A stretch of DNA of 64,000 nucleotides, from NCBI RefSeq assembly GCF_013386825.1, contig NZ_JACARC010000027.1:154788-218787 (forward strand), given 5' to 3'. The notes under the pieces were generated by a model that worked only from the letters and a program-made list of their open reading frames with translations, had not been told where the DNA came from and searched no databases. Of this stretch, positions 36,870 to 45,590 are shown piece by piece. The first letter of the stretch is position 1; each line of letters begins with the position of its first letter. The stretch comes from Pseudomonas sp. IPO3778 (lineage in GTDB: Bacteria; Pseudomonadota; Gammaproteobacteria; Pseudomonadales; Pseudomonadaceae). Position numbers and translations under genes: made by a program.

Positions 36870-37456
36870 CACCAGCCCTCTTTCAACATCCGCAATTCAA
36901 GATACTGCAACAGCATGATGGTCTTGCCGTCGACAATCTCGGCGCTTTGTACCATCGCCAAAGCGGCCTCAAACCCCAGCTCCAGCACCTCGATATCCTC
37001 GCCCTCCTCTTCCAGCCCGCCGCCCTCACTGACCCGGTCGGCCGGCTGATATTCGCCGATGAAAAAGTGGATGCGCTCGGTCACCGAGCCCGGGCTCATG
37101 AAGGCCGAGTAGATTTTTTCCACGTGGCCCACACGGTAGCCCGTCTCTTCTTCCGCTTCGAGACGAATGCGTTCCTCGGGGCTGGCATTGTCCAGCAGGC
37201 CGGCGGCGGATTCGATCAGGTAGCCGTGGTAGCCATTGACGAAGGTGGGCATGCGGAACTGGCGAATCAGCAACACCGTGCGCCGCTCGCGGTTGTACAG
37301 CAGGATGGTCGCACCATTGCCCCGGTCATAGATCTCGCGGGTCTGGGACTGCCAACTGCCGTCGCGGCGGCGCAGGTCGAAAGTGTACTTTTTCAGCACG
37401 TACCAGTTATCCGAGAGCAATTCTTCGGTGTGGATGCGAACCGGGCTGTTTTCCAT
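36869..37456 (-). CDS. nudK: NUDIX hydrolase, GDP-mannose pyrophosphatase type
   Basis: 195-aa hydrolase. The Nudix box is visible as [22 protein letters not shown], and the family's preceding segment ([26 protein letters not shown]) and the C-terminal [11 protein letters not shown] match NudK, which cleaves GDP-mannose to GMP and mannose 1-phosphate. The ATG at 37456 has GAGG 9 bases upstream; an in-frame start 19 codons upstream is unlikely. The stop overlaps the lipase start. Confidence 0.88.
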   Translation of the reverse strand: MENSPVRIHTEELLSDNWYVLKKYTFDLRRRDGSWQSQTREIYDRGNGATILLYNRERRTVLLIRQFRMPTFVNGYHGYLIESAAGLLDNASPEERIRLEAEEETGYRVGHVEKIYSAFMSPGSVTERIHFFIGEYQPADRVSEGGGLEEEGEDIEVLELGFEAALAMVQSAEIVDGKTIMLLQYLELRMLKEGW

Positions 37457-37708
37457 GGCAGGGCCTCTTTTCGGAAGGGCGCCGAGCATGTCTCTACCCC
37501 GGCCTATCGTCAAGTTCAGGGCATTGATGCGGGTCGATACCTCACTGCTCCTTTATGGCGCCCCATGCAGCCGCTGCGTAATCGGCATGGGGCGTCTTGA
37601 CCCGCCGTAACACTTTGCAAGCAATACCCGGTGACGACTGTCTAAATATTTCCTGCACGGCCAGGGCATCTGTTAAAACCCGTGCTTTGCCCCTGTCCTG
37701 GAACCTTC

Positions 37709-38650
37709 ATGCTTTCACGTTTTATGTCCCGTCTCGGCCTGCGCTGGTTTCCCCTGCTGTGCATGGCTGCCGTGATCATCGGCCTGCCCGTGGGTTGCGC
37801 CGTGCTGCAGCACAAAGAGCGCGAGCTGCTGTTTCGTGTGGAACCGGGTACTGCCAGCTGGTACAGCGGATTGCCCCGGGACGTGCAGGAGTTCGACCTG
37901 AAACCCGCAAGTTTCAAGTCCGGGCAAAACATTCATGGCTGGTGGTGGCCGGCTGCGCAGAAGGACGCGCCAGCGATCCTCTATTTGCACGGCGTACGCT
38001 GGAACCTCACCGGCCAGCTGTTTCGCATTGAGCAACTGCGGGCCCTGGGGTTCTCGGTACTGGCCATCGACTATCGCGGCTTCGGCCAGAGCCAGGGCGA
38101 CTTGCCTTCCGAAACCAGCGTGTACGAAGACGCGCGCATTGCCTGGGAACGCTTCCAGATGCTGCAACCCGACCCCGCCAAACGCCTGATCTACGGGCAC
38201 TCACTGGGCGGCGCGGTGGCCATCGATCTTGCGGCAGAGCTGGGCAAGCAGGCCGCGGATAACCATATGCCGCCGCCGGTGCGCGGGTTGGTGATCGAGT
38301 CCACATTCACCTCATTGGCGGATGTGGCCACGGCGGTGGCCAACACTTCACTGCCGGTGCGTTGGCTGCTGTCGCAGAAGTTCGACTCCATCGACAAGAT
38401 CGCCGATATCCATATGCCCCTGCTGGTGGTCCACGGCCTCGCCGATGCCTTTGTGCCACCCCGCTTTAGCCAGCAACTGTTTGATGCCGCACAAGAGCCC
38501 AAACACCTGTTGCTGGTGCCCGGAGCCAGTCATAACGACAGCATGCGACTGGGCGGCAGCCGCTATCGCCAGGCACTCGACAGCCTGATGCAAACGAAGC
38601 GGCCCGCACAGATCGCCGGGCCCTCTACCCTGCACCCAAACAACTCGTAG
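37709..38650 (+). CDS. Alpha/beta hydrolase, membrane-anchored
   Basis: 313-aa hydrolase with an N-terminal hydrophobic anchor (FPLLCMAAVIIGLPVGCAVL), which might also be a lipoprotein signal (VGCA). The fold motifs are AILYLHGVRWN (oxyanion HG), LAIDYRGFGQSQGD, nucleophile Ser in YGHSLGGAVAI, acid in VVHGLADAFVPP and His in PGASHNDS. This pattern is of the ABHD13/YfhR-type bacterial hydrolases. It stands alone. An 8-bp stem-loop (GGCACCGG...CCGGTGCC) follows 11 bases after its stop. Confidence 0.87.
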   Translation: MLSRFMSRLGLRWFPLLCMAAVIIGLPVGCAVLQHKERELLFRVEPGTASWYSGLPRDVQEFDLKPASFKSGQNIHGWWWPAAQKDAPAILYLHGVRWNLTGQLFRIEQLRALGFSVLAIDYRGFGQSQGDLPSETSVYEDARIAWERFQMLQPDPAKRLIYGHSLGGAVAIDLAAELGKQAADNHMPPPVRGLVIESTFTSLADVATAVANTSLPVRWLLSQKFDSIDKIADIHMPLLVVHGLADAFVPPRFSQQLFDAAQEPKHLLLVPGASHNDSMRLGGSRYRQALDSLMQTKRPAQIAGPSTLHPNNS

Positions 38651-38661
38651 TTTTGTATTCC

Positions 38662-38682
38662 GGCACCGGTTTCGCCGGTGCC
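38662..38682 (+). terminator. Stem-loop after the alpha/beta hydrolase gene
   Basis: GGCACCGG (38662-38669) pairs with CCGGTGCC (38675-38682) across a five-base loop. No T tract follows, so it may be a weak or Rho-aided terminator. Confidence 0.5.
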
Positions 38683-38779
38683 TGTCAAGGCGAAAAGCCT
38701 GCCCATACTGGCTATAAACAGCCACTGATCAAATATTAACCGCGGGTTAAATCGCCATACCCGCCGGGCTCAAGGGAAG

Positions 38780-38835
38780 TTATCCACAGAGATACCCACG
38801 GTTTTCGTGGACAACTCTTTTTACTTTTTTACGAT
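38780..38835. other. DnaA-box-like site and AT-rich tract in a gene-free stretch
   Basis: The 347-base gap 38651-38997 has no gene. It contains a perfect DnaA box TTATCCACA at 38780-38788, a near-inverse GTGGACAAC at 38807-38815, and T-rich runs up to 38840. A replication origin role is unlikely without neighbouring dnaA/dnaN-type genes; DnaA may act as a regulator here, or the match is chance. Confidence 0.2.
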
Positions 38836-38997
38836 TTTTTTGCTGAGGAACGTCCTGCCGTAACGGTCCCACACAGCAAAATCTCCCGCGTCACCCCGGC
38901 ATCACGGAGCACCCTCAGCTCGTACAAACGCGGCACCCATTGCGTTTAATCCTGCGCCTGATTAATCTTGCACAAACACGCACTAACGAGCAAAAAC

Positions 38998-39786
38998 ATG
39001 CATAACACCCACGCCGCCATCGACCTGCCCTCTTTGCGCAAACAGAAAATCCTGTTGCTGCTGGAGCGCGATGGCAAAGTCACCGCCTCGGACCTGGTGG
39101 AGCATTTCGCCGTTTCCCAGGACACCATCCGCCGCGACCTTGGCGAGCTCGCCTCCGCCGGCCTTCTGCAACGGGTGCATGGCGGCGCGTTGCCGAGACC
39201 CAAGGACACCGGCAAAGACTTCTTCACCCGTTTTGGCGAAACCACGGCGACGAAACGCCACCTGGCGCAACTCGCTGCCGATCGCGTGGAAGACGGCCAG
39301 ATCGTGCTGTTCGATTCCGGCACCACCACCCTGCAAATCGCCCAGTCCTTGCCGCACGGCATCAGGCTGACCGCGGTTACCCACTCACCGATGATCGCCA
39401 TTGCACTGTCCGAACACCCCAATGTGACGGTGATCCTTGCCGGTGGCCAGCTCAACCCGGTCACCATGGCCGCCAGCGGGCACGAGGCGCTGCGGCTGGT
39501 TCAAGGCATCAAGGCAGACCTGCTGTTCACAGGCGTGTGCGCACTCCACCCACAGGTGGGCATCAGCTCGTTGCACTTCGAAGAAGTTGCGGTGAAACAG
39601 GCGATGCTCGACAGCGCTTCCCACGTGGTGGCTGTCACCCTGGCCGACAAGCTGGGTGCCGTAGAGCCATTCGTGGTAGCGCCGTGCAGCCGTATTCACA
39701 CGCTGATTACCGAGTGGCACGTGCCGCCGGGCAGTGTCGAGGCTTATGAATGCCTGGGGCTGGAAGTGATGCAAGTGGATGCGTGA
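38998..39786 (+). CDS. DeoR/GlpR family transcriptional regulator
   Basis: 262-aa regulator with the DeoR helix-turn-helix (LLLLERDGKVTASDLVEHFAVSQDTIRRDLGELASAGLLQRVHGGALP) and a C-terminal sugar-phosphate sensor domain (DSGTTTLQIAQSLP, GGQLNP, HFEEVAVKQAMLDSA). It is 39 bases upstream of a 2-hydroxyacid dehydrogenase gene in the same direction, which is the likely partner. The ATG at 38998 has only a weak ribosome site; a TTG at 38968 is an alternative. Confidence 0.9.
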   Translation: MHNTHAAIDLPSLRKQKILLLLERDGKVTASDLVEHFAVSQDTIRRDLGELASAGLLQRVHGGALPRPKDTGKDFFTRFGETTATKRHLAQLAADRVEDGQIVLFDSGTTTLQIAQSLPHGIRLTAVTHSPMIAIALSEHPNVTVILAGGQLNPVTMAASGHEALRLVQGIKADLLFTGVCALHPQVGISSLHFEEVAVKQAMLDSASHVVAVTLADKLGAVEPFVVAPCSRIHTLITEWHVPPGSVEAYECLGLEVMQVDA

Positions 39787-39825
39787 GACAGGCTCGGCCC
39801 GATAGCTTTGCAGAGGAATAGACCC

Positions 39826-40881
39826 ATGGCGTTTCCCGTCCTGATTCTGGATGCACCCAACCCGCCCTTGCTGCATGACGAAATCGAGCGATGCCTGGCA
39901 TACGGGCTGGAAATCACCCTCAACCTGCACTACTTCGCCGACCAGGACAGTATCCAAACGCACTACGCCGGGCGCATTCAGTTCGTGGATATCAATTGCC
40001 ACGACACGTCTTCACTGATCGGTGCCGTGGTAGAGGCCGGCGGCTACAGCGTGCTCAAGACCCGTTTGAACATTCCGCTGGGGGCTGCGCTGATCAACGC
40101 CGCCGCGTCGCCGGATCTAGGCAGCCCGTTACAGGCGATCGCCCAGGCGGGTGCCGGGCTTAACCATATCGACTTGAAAGCCGCCGCCGAACGTGGCGTG
40201 GCCGTGCTCAATACCCCAGGCTCCAACGCGACCGCAGTGGCTGAATATGCATTGGCACAAACGCTGTTCCTGTCTCGTGACCTGAATCGCTACAACGCCA
40301 AGACCCATCAAGGCCAGTGGTCAAAAGGCCTGCTCGCACCCGCGCCACAAATTGCCGAGTTGACCCTGGGGCTGGTGGGCACCGGCAGAATCGCCCAGTC
40401 GCTTGCCCATAAGGCACGCGCCCTGGGCATGAACGTGATCGCCACCGGCTCCGAGCGATTCACCCAACAGGCCGCTGCGAACCTGGGCCTGCAATGGCGC
40501 GCCTCACTCGACGAGTTGCTGGAGGAGGCGGACGTGGTGTCCATTCACACGCCACTCACGGCGCAGACCAAAGGTTTGTTCGACACAGCCGCCTTCACGC
40601 GGATGAAACCCGGGTCGATCCTGATCAACACTGCCCGTGGCGGCATCGTCGACGAGGGCCAGTTGGCGACGTTCATGCAGCGCTTCCCCGGCCATATCAA
40701 GGGGGTCGCCATCGATACCTTCGCCCGGGAAAAGGACCCGTTCGAATCGCCTTTGACTGGCGTTGCCAACGCGATCCTGACCCCGCATATCGCCGGTAAC
40801 ACACGCACCGCAATCAGCGAGGCCTCAATGCAAATCGTTGACCACATTCATGCCTTTCGCCAGGCAATGCTTGAGGGTTAA
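39826..40881 (+). CDS. D-isomer 2-hydroxyacid dehydrogenase family protein
   Basis: 351-aa NAD(P)-dependent dehydrogenase. The Rossmann motif LVGTGRIAQSLAHKARALGM, the second family signature HTPLTAQTKGLFDTAAFTRMKPGSILINTARGG is split into its usual parts, and the catalytic Arg (in TARGG), Glu and His (TPHIAGNT) are present. It resembles D-lactate/hydroxypyruvate/phosphoglycerate-type enzymes. GAGG lies 11 bases before the ATG. It follows a DeoR regulator gene and is probably co-regulated with it. The substrate is not clear. Confidence 0.85.
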   Translation: MAFPVLILDAPNPPLLHDEIERCLAYGLEITLNLHYFADQDSIQTHYAGRIQFVDINCHDTSSLIGAVVEAGGYSVLKTRLNIPLGAALINAAASPDLGSPLQAIAQAGAGLNHIDLKAAAERGVAVLNTPGSNATAVAEYALAQTLFLSRDLNRYNAKTHQGQWSKGLLAPAPQIAELTLGLVGTGRIAQSLAHKARALGMNVIATGSERFTQQAAANLGLQWRASLDELLEEADVVSIHTPLTAQTKGLFDTAAFTRMKPGSILINTARGGIVDEGQLATFMQRFPGHIKGVAIDTFAREKDPFESPLTGVANAILTPHIAGNTRTAISEASMQIVDHIHAFRQAMLEG

Positions 40882-41001
40882 GCGCATCGGCATCAGAAGA
40901 GCACCGACGCTGCATCCCTCATGAAAATCTCCACGGTCTTCGGCCCGATGCCCGCAAAACGCACTGGCGCTGATGGATCGGCCTATGACTGCCTCCGTCC
41001 C

Positions 41002-41226
41002 TCACTGGCCCAGTTTGCGCTCGGCTTTTGCGGCCTGTTCGTTGATCTGATCGGTTTGCCGCTGCGTGTCCTTGATAGACGTCGGCGTGATCACCTTATC
41101 GACGGTTTCAGTCTTGGGGTTGGGGCGCTGCAGGGGACTGTCCTGCTCATCCACCTGGCGACCTTTCTGGGCCTGTTCGGAGCTGATGGCATCGGGCGTT
41201 TTATCGGCGCTTTTTTCGGTACCCAT
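41002..41226 (-). CDS. Small hydrophilic hypothetical protein
   Basis: 74-aa, highly charged and Gln/Lys/Asp-rich protein without hydrophobic segments; probably disordered. A strong ribosome site (AGGAGG) lies 8 bases before the ATG, so it is very likely a real gene. It opens a run of small stress-type genes. No function is known to me. Confidence 0.75.
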   Translation of the reverse strand: MGTEKSADKTPDAISSEQAQKGRQVDEQDSPLQRPNPKTETVDKVITPTSIKDTQRQTDQINEQAAKAERKLGQ

Positions 41227-41428
41227 GGGGTGTTCCTCCTGTTGAAAACATAACGCTCCACCACGGAGCCGTTATGCAGCAGAGCCCTTGGTTTTTCGAT
41301 AGTTCAAGGAAATTGTCCCGGGCAGGGTCACAGAAAATAAGCGCAAATTAATTTAAACCTTTTGCCCAGGCATCCGCTCAACAGACCGGTAGCAGCACTC
41401 GCACACCCTACTCAGGAGATAGTCGACC

Positions 41429-41989
41429 ATGAGTTCGCAACTGCACGGCAAGAAGATTCTGATCATCACCTCCAACACCGGCATCGAGCGCGACGAGCTG
41501 CTCAAGCCGCTGGAAGCCTTGCGTGGTTTCGGTGCAACGGTGACCCACGGCTCCAGCAAAGGTGGTAGCACCCAGACCTTTCTCAAGGACACGGAGAAAG
41601 ACCGGACCGTGGAGTCCGATGCCAAGCTCTCAGAACTGAACGGCAGTGACTTCGATGCACTGGTCATCCCCGGCGGCACCGTCAACGCCGACACCCTGCG
41701 CCAGGACGCCGACGCCTTGCGGCTGATCAACGATTTCGTCAAGGCAGGGAAAACCGTCGCCGCCATCTGCCACGGCCCGTGGGCCCTGATCGATGCCGGG
41801 GTGATCGGCGGCAAAACCCTCACGTCCTATAAAAGCGTGCGCACCGACCTGGTCAATGCCGGGGCAGAAAACTGGGTGGACACTGAGGTGAAGGAATGCC
41901 CTGCCAACGGCTGGACACTCATCACTTCACGTACACCGGATGACTTGCCGGCGTTCAACCAGGCCATTGCCAAAGCACTGGCGGCTTAA
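41429..41989 (+). CDS. DJ-1/PfpI family protein (YhbO-like glutamine amidotransferase-fold)
   Basis: 186-aa cytoplasmic protein of the PfpI/YhbO subgroup, linked to stress protection and deglycation. The nucleophile elbow AAICHGPW places the reactive Cys at 114 with His 115; the Glu-region near the N-terminus (TNTGIERDELLKPLEAL) and VIPGGTVNAD are also typical. AGGAG lies 11 bases upstream of the ATG. A strong Rho-independent terminator follows (42004-42032). Confidence 0.93.
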   Translation: MSSQLHGKKILIITSNTGIERDELLKPLEALRGFGATVTHGSSKGGSTQTFLKDTEKDRTVESDAKLSELNGSDFDALVIPGGTVNADTLRQDADALRLINDFVKAGKTVAAICHGPWALIDAGVIGGKTLTSYKSVRTDLVNAGAENWVDTEVKECPANGWTLITSRTPDDLPAFNQAIAKALAA

Positions 41990-42003
41990 CGCCAGCCCAT
42001 GCA

Positions 42004-42032
42004 AACAGGCGCCCTCGGGCGCCTGTTTTTTT
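42004..42032 (+). terminator. Rho-independent terminator
   Basis: AACAGGCGCCC and GGGCGCCTGTT form an 11-bp GC-rich hairpin with a two-base loop, followed by a run of T. It ends the pfpI-type gene and may also serve the convergent small membrane gene. Confidence 0.85.
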
Positions 42033-42043
42033 CCAATTCTGTA

Positions 42044-42265
42044 TCAGCCTTTGCCATGCCCGGTGGCATGGGTTGCACGGTTGACGCCCTTCGGTCCAAA
42101 CAGCGCCCATAGTATCAGTCCCAACAGCGGCATGAAGATCAGCACCACCAGCCATAAACCCTTGGTTTCCCAGCCACTGCCACTGCGCAGCACGCTGTTG
42201 ATCGCCCACAGCTCCAGCAGTACCAGAATCACTGCCAAGCCAATCCAGACATATTCGATTTGCAT
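42044..42265 (-). CDS. PLDc_N domain small membrane protein
   Basis: 73-aa protein with two membrane helices (YVWIGLAVILVLLELWAINSVL and GLWLVVLIFMPLLGLILWALFGP). This matches the PLDc_N domain, the membrane region found at the N-terminus of cardiolipin synthases and also as stand-alone small proteins. AGGAGG lies 7 bases before the ATG. Function is unknown, probably envelope-related. Confidence 0.85.
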   Translation of the reverse strand: MQIEYVWIGLAVILVLLELWAINSVLRSGSGWETKGLWLVVLIFMPLLGLILWALFGPKGVNRATHATGHGKG

Positions 42266-42421
42266 GATTCATCCTCCTGAGGTCGTATGGGTTAGGTCAA
42301 TCAACACGCCTGAGGGTTCATTAAAATTGCAGCGGATGGCTCTCGCCCAACGGTTGCGGCAGGCCTGCCGTAACCTTCTAGAATCAAGGGAAAGTCACCT
42401 CTTGCCCCACGGAGGCCCAGG

Positions 42422-42979
42422 ATGACCGAGCACATCATCCACTTTCACTGCCAGATCGATCAGGGCACCACCGAGCGCTTTCGTGACTGTTGCCTCGAAG
42501 CCATCGAGCAAGGCGCCACCTCGTTACTGTTGAATCTTTCCACCACCGGCGGCAGCACCAGTTTCGGCTTTACCCTCTACACCTTCCTCAAGTCGCTGCC
42601 GGTACCGCTATGTGCGATCAATGCGGGCAATATCGAGTCCATGGGCATCATCATGTTCCTGGCCGCCAATCGCCGGATCACGACGCCCCACTCACGCTTT
42701 TTGATCCATCCGATGAACTGGTACTTCAGCCAGAACTCCGTCGACCACCAGCGCCTGCGCGAATACCTGTCGAGCCTGGACAACGACCTGGCGCGCTACG
42801 TGAAAATCTACGAACTGGAAACCGCCACGGCAGAGACGCACCTGGATATTTTCAAGTGCCTGTCAGCCGAAGAAAAAGTGATTGCCGCCCACGAGTCACT
42901 GGCCTACGGGATTGCCCATGAGGTTGAGCAGATTGTGTTCGCGCAAGACGTCAAGCACTGGAAAGTCAGCGGTGGATAG
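42422..42979 (+). CDS. ClpP-like serine protease
   Basis: 185-aa protein of the ClpP/crotonase fold. It has the ClpP-type nucleophile Ser73 in NIESMGIIMFLAA, His96 in FLIHPM, and the C-terminal LSAEEKVIAAHESLAYGIAHEV that parallels the ClpP end. Similarity to true ClpP is limited, and the gene is not next to clpX, so it is likely a stand-alone homologue. GGAGG lies 7 bases before the ATG. Confidence 0.82.
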   Translation: MTEHIIHFHCQIDQGTTERFRDCCLEAIEQGATSLLLNLSTTGGSTSFGFTLYTFLKSLPVPLCAINAGNIESMGIIMFLAANRRITTPHSRFLIHPMNWYFSQNSVDHQRLREYLSSLDNDLARYVKIYELETATAETHLDIFKCLSAEEKVIAAHESLAYGIAHEVEQIVFAQDVKHWKVSGG

Positions 42980-43090
42980 GCATTGTTTAATGCATGCACG
43001 TCGCCCCTCGACCGTGCAAGCTGCACGACAAAATCTCGCTTTAACGATCAATAACTCATTGTTTTATATAAAAATAAACATTTAGTTCAA

Positions 43091-43108
43091 TTTGGCACAA
43101 CTCGTGCT
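43091..43108 (+). promoter_or_regulatory. Sigma-54 (RpoN) promoter upstream of hemerythrin gene
   Basis: TTGGCAC-N5-GTGCTG: GG at 43094-43095 and GC at 43106-43107 are ten bases apart and the -24 box TTGGCAC is perfect. It sits 62 bases upstream of the hemerythrin start, behind an AT-rich stretch that could bind an activator or IHF. Confidence 0.6.
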
Positions 43109-43169
43109 GTAGAGCTCTGGACAGGCAGGCATTTCGACCCGCCCTTCCGCTACCCGTGAGGTGTCACCC

Positions 43170-43646
43170 ATGAATGCCATTGATCTTCTCAAGGCCGACC
43201 ACGAACGCGTCAAAGCTATCTTGAGCCAACTGAGTGAGTCGACTGAGCGCGGCGTCAAGAAGCGTACGGAGCTGCTGGCCAAACTGGAGATGGAAATCAG
43301 CCTTCACACCCGGCTTGAGGAAGAAATTCTCTACCCGGCGTTCCGCAAGGCTGGGGGCAAGGACCAGGAAATCATGTACCACGAAGCCAAGGAGGAACAT
43401 CGTACTGTCGACTCGCTGGTATTGCCGGACTTGAAACAGACCTCCCCGTCCACCACCGAGTTTTCCGGGCGCGTCAAAGTGGTCAAGGAGCTGTTGGAGC
43501 ACCATATCGAGGAAGAAGAAAGCGAGATGTTCCCGCAGGCGAAAAAGCTGCTGGGCAAGGCGTTGCTGGAGGAGCTTGGCGCAGAGATGGAAGCGATGAA
43601 AGCGGCGCACAAGAAGGCCCTCGGCGCCAAGCCAATGGCCGCTTGA
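43170..43646 (+). CDS. Hemerythrin domain-containing protein
   Basis: 158-aa four-helix protein expected to bind a di-iron centre. The His/Glu ligands appear in LLKADHERVKAIL, SLHTRLEEEILYP, YHEAKEEHRTVD and LEHHIEEEESEMFP. Bacterial members sense or buffer oxygen, NO or iron. GAGG lies 9 bases before the ATG at 43170. A good sigma-54 promoter precedes it. Confidence 0.92.
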   Translation: MNAIDLLKADHERVKAILSQLSESTERGVKKRTELLAKLEMEISLHTRLEEEILYPAFRKAGGKDQEIMYHEAKEEHRTVDSLVLPDLKQTSPSTTEFSGRVKVVKELLEHHIEEEESEMFPQAKKLLGKALLEELGAEMEAMKAAHKKALGAKPMAA

Positions 43647-43750
43647 TGCCCATTCGTCGCTTGCAGGCAAATTTTTTCAAACTTTGATTTGGCTGGCGGA
43701 TTCCCAATTAGGCAACACCATTGATTCGCTCATCACTGAGGGATTTAAAA

Positions 43751-43927
43751 ATGGCTAATAGTGGAAAAACCACCCCAGGGGCTGGTCACAAGGACCAGCA
43801 AGATACTCCTCGTAAAAGCGGCGGCCAGGGTTCCGGCGGCAACGTCGCCAATGACCGCGCAAAGGCTTCTGAAGCCGGTAAAAAAGGCGGGGCCCAAAGC
43901 CACGCCCCTGGTTCCAGGAAGTCTTGA
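43751..43927 (+). CDS. KGG-motif stress protein
   Basis: 58-aa hydrophilic, glycine-rich protein with the KGG-type repeat (GSGGNVANDRAKASEAGKKGGAQSH) of GsiB-like stress proteins, which are disordered and thought to protect against desiccation or salt. A ribosome site (GAGGG) precedes the ATG at 43751. It lies in the run of small stress-type genes. Confidence 0.88.
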   Translation: MANSGKTTPGAGHKDQQDTPRKSGGQGSGGNVANDRAKASEAGKKGGAQSHAPGSRKS

Positions 43928-43996
43928 TTGAGGCGTTGCCGAAGCCTGGAGATGTTCCGGGCGTCGGTCCATACCGCCAACAAGAGGGATTGAGTC

Positions 43997-44317
43997 ATGA
44001 AGACCAGCATTTCCCAAAGGATCGTACTTGCCGCCAGCCTGACGTTCGTACTGTATGCCCCGGCGTACGCTGCCTTCGGCGCCAACACCGCCCCCGAGGC
44101 ACCCGCCTTGAGCGGCAACAGCGCCCCGGGCTCGGCGCTACCTCCGGGCACCTATCCCAGCAGCCCGTCCGGGGCCGATAGCAGCGGCAGCAAAGGTGCT
44201 GAAACCAAGGCCCCGGCGCCGTCAAAAGACGCGAAGAGCCCGCGCCAGAAAAGCGCCTCGACCCGGCCCCCCACTAGCAAGACAGGCAAGAAAGCCGCTC
44301 CCAAATCGGGAAGCTGA
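43997..44317 (+). CDS. Exported Pro/Ser/Lys-rich hypothetical protein
   Basis: 106-aa protein with a clear Sec signal peptide (RIVLAASLTFVLYAPAYA, cleavage after AYA) and a low-complexity mature part rich in Ala, Pro, Ser and Lys. GAGGG lies 9 bases before the ATG. It is probably a periplasmic disordered protein; no function is known to me. It follows the KGG gene by 69 bases. Confidence 0.75.
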   Translation: MKTSISQRIVLAASLTFVLYAPAYAAFGANTAPEAPALSGNSAPGSALPPGTYPSSPSGADSSGSKGAETKAPAPSKDAKSPRQKSASTRPPTSKTGKKAAPKSGS

Positions 44318-44322
44318 TAAGG

Positions 44323-45522
44323 CTATTGCTCACTTGGGCCGCCAATAAAGTCCAGGCGCAGGTTCAACCACTGCCGAACGATTTCCCGAGCCGCTTGCCG
44401 GGCGTCATCAGCCGAAAAGCCGCGCTCGCGCTGCAACCAGTCGCTCGTCGCTTGCCGCGCTGGCTCAATGGCCAACAGCGTCTGCTGGCGTTGCTTGGCA
44501 GGCCACTGCTTATCAGTGCCCCACTGACGCAGGGTTAGTTCAGGGTCCTGGGTCGGCCCGGCGGTGCCTGGCTGGAGAAACAGCCGAGGCGATGCGGTGC
44601 CCTTGAGCGAAAGTGCGCTCCAGTCCGCATAGCTGGCAAAACGGATGGTGCCCTCGTTCTGCCCTGCCGTGGACAATGGCTCGGACAAACTGTCGTCCAG
44701 TCGCTTCCACGCCGGTTGTGCAAACAGATCACCTTGCGGGGCACAAATCGGCGCGAAGCTGTCGCGGGTAGAGCCGTACAGCGAGCCGAACGACTCATAC
44801 GCGACCTCGCCCTGACGACTGAAAACAAAGCAGTGCACATAGGGGCGCTGGTCGGCGAACAACTCATACTGTTGGCGCTCAATCATCATGCGCAGCAAGG
44901 TCAACGTCACCCGGTCCCGGCTGACCGCGGGATCGTTTTGCAGGTCCTGCCAAATTGACCAGGGAAAATTGTCTTCCTTGAGCGTCGTAAGGACCTGCTT
45001 GCGATTCTCCTCGGCCTCATTCGCCGTGACGCCACTGTCAGGTTCAAAACGCGCCAGGTAGACCAGCCAGGCGGCGGCCAGATCATTCATCGGGTAACGC
45101 CTGAGCCCTTGTGCGGCGTCTGCCGGGTGGTACGGAATACTGGCGATAACGGCGTCGAGGGCCGCAGTGTCTTTGTGGGTGATCGTGCCCACCTCAACCA
45201 CTCTCTGGCTCAGCCGGGATTGCAGGCATCCGGGCAATTTTTCCGGCTCACCGGCACAGGCATTGCGCGTCTGCAGCCAGGTGCGCTGGCCACGGCGCAA
45301 TTCGTCCCGCTGATCGGGTGCCAGCTTCGCCATTGCCTGGCTGTAGTAAACGCCCAACGTGCTGTCGAGTTCGCTCAATTCCGGACTGGCGCAAATGGCC
45401 TTTTCCACCGCCGTGGTAGCCTTTTTACACGCGAAGGAAGCGGCATGGGCGGGCATGCCTGCGCCCATCAGCACGCCAGCGAGCAACAACGTTGGGTAGA
45501 CGGTATTCATACGGCGGGCCAT
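44323..45522 (-). CDS. LprI/DUF1311-domain exported protein
   Basis: 399-aa periplasmic protein. Signal peptide ends PAHAA near residue 27, followed by the lysozyme-inhibitor LprI-type domain (FACKKATTAVEKAICASPELSELD, then RDELRRGQRTWLQTRNAC), with conserved Cys. The remaining 270 residues are not recognised. AAGGAA lies 7 bases before the ATG. It converges on the exported small protein gene with 5 bases between the stops. Confidence 0.83.
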   Translation of the reverse strand: MARRMNTVYPTLLLAGVLMGAGMPAHAASFACKKATTAVEKAICASPELSELDSTLGVYYSQAMAKLAPDQRDELRRGQRTWLQTRNACAGEPEKLPGCLQSRLSQRVVEVGTITHKDTAALDAVIASIPYHPADAAQGLRRYPMNDLAAAWLVYLARFEPDSGVTANEAEENRKQVLTTLKEDNFPWSIWQDLQNDPAVSRDRVTLTLLRMMIERQQYELFADQRPYVHCFVFSRQGEVAYESFGSLYGSTRDSFAPICAPQGDLFAQPAWKRLDDSLSEPLSTAGQNEGTIRFASYADWSALSLKGTASPRLFLQPGTAGPTQDPELTLRQWGTDKQWPAKQRQQTLLAIEPARQATSDWLQRERGFSADDARQAAREIVRQWLNLRLDFIGGPSEQ

Positions 45523-45590
45523 GACTTTCCTTGGGATGAATTCCTTTCAAGGCGCCCATTGTGCCGAGGCGCTTGCCAATGTCCAGTCTG

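Noticed and set aside
38780..38840. A possible replication origin suggested by a perfect DnaA box and AT-rich tract.
   Set aside because: Only one perfect box and one weak inverse copy are seen, and no dnaA, dnaN, gyrB or parAB genes are near. It was kept only as a low-confidence site.
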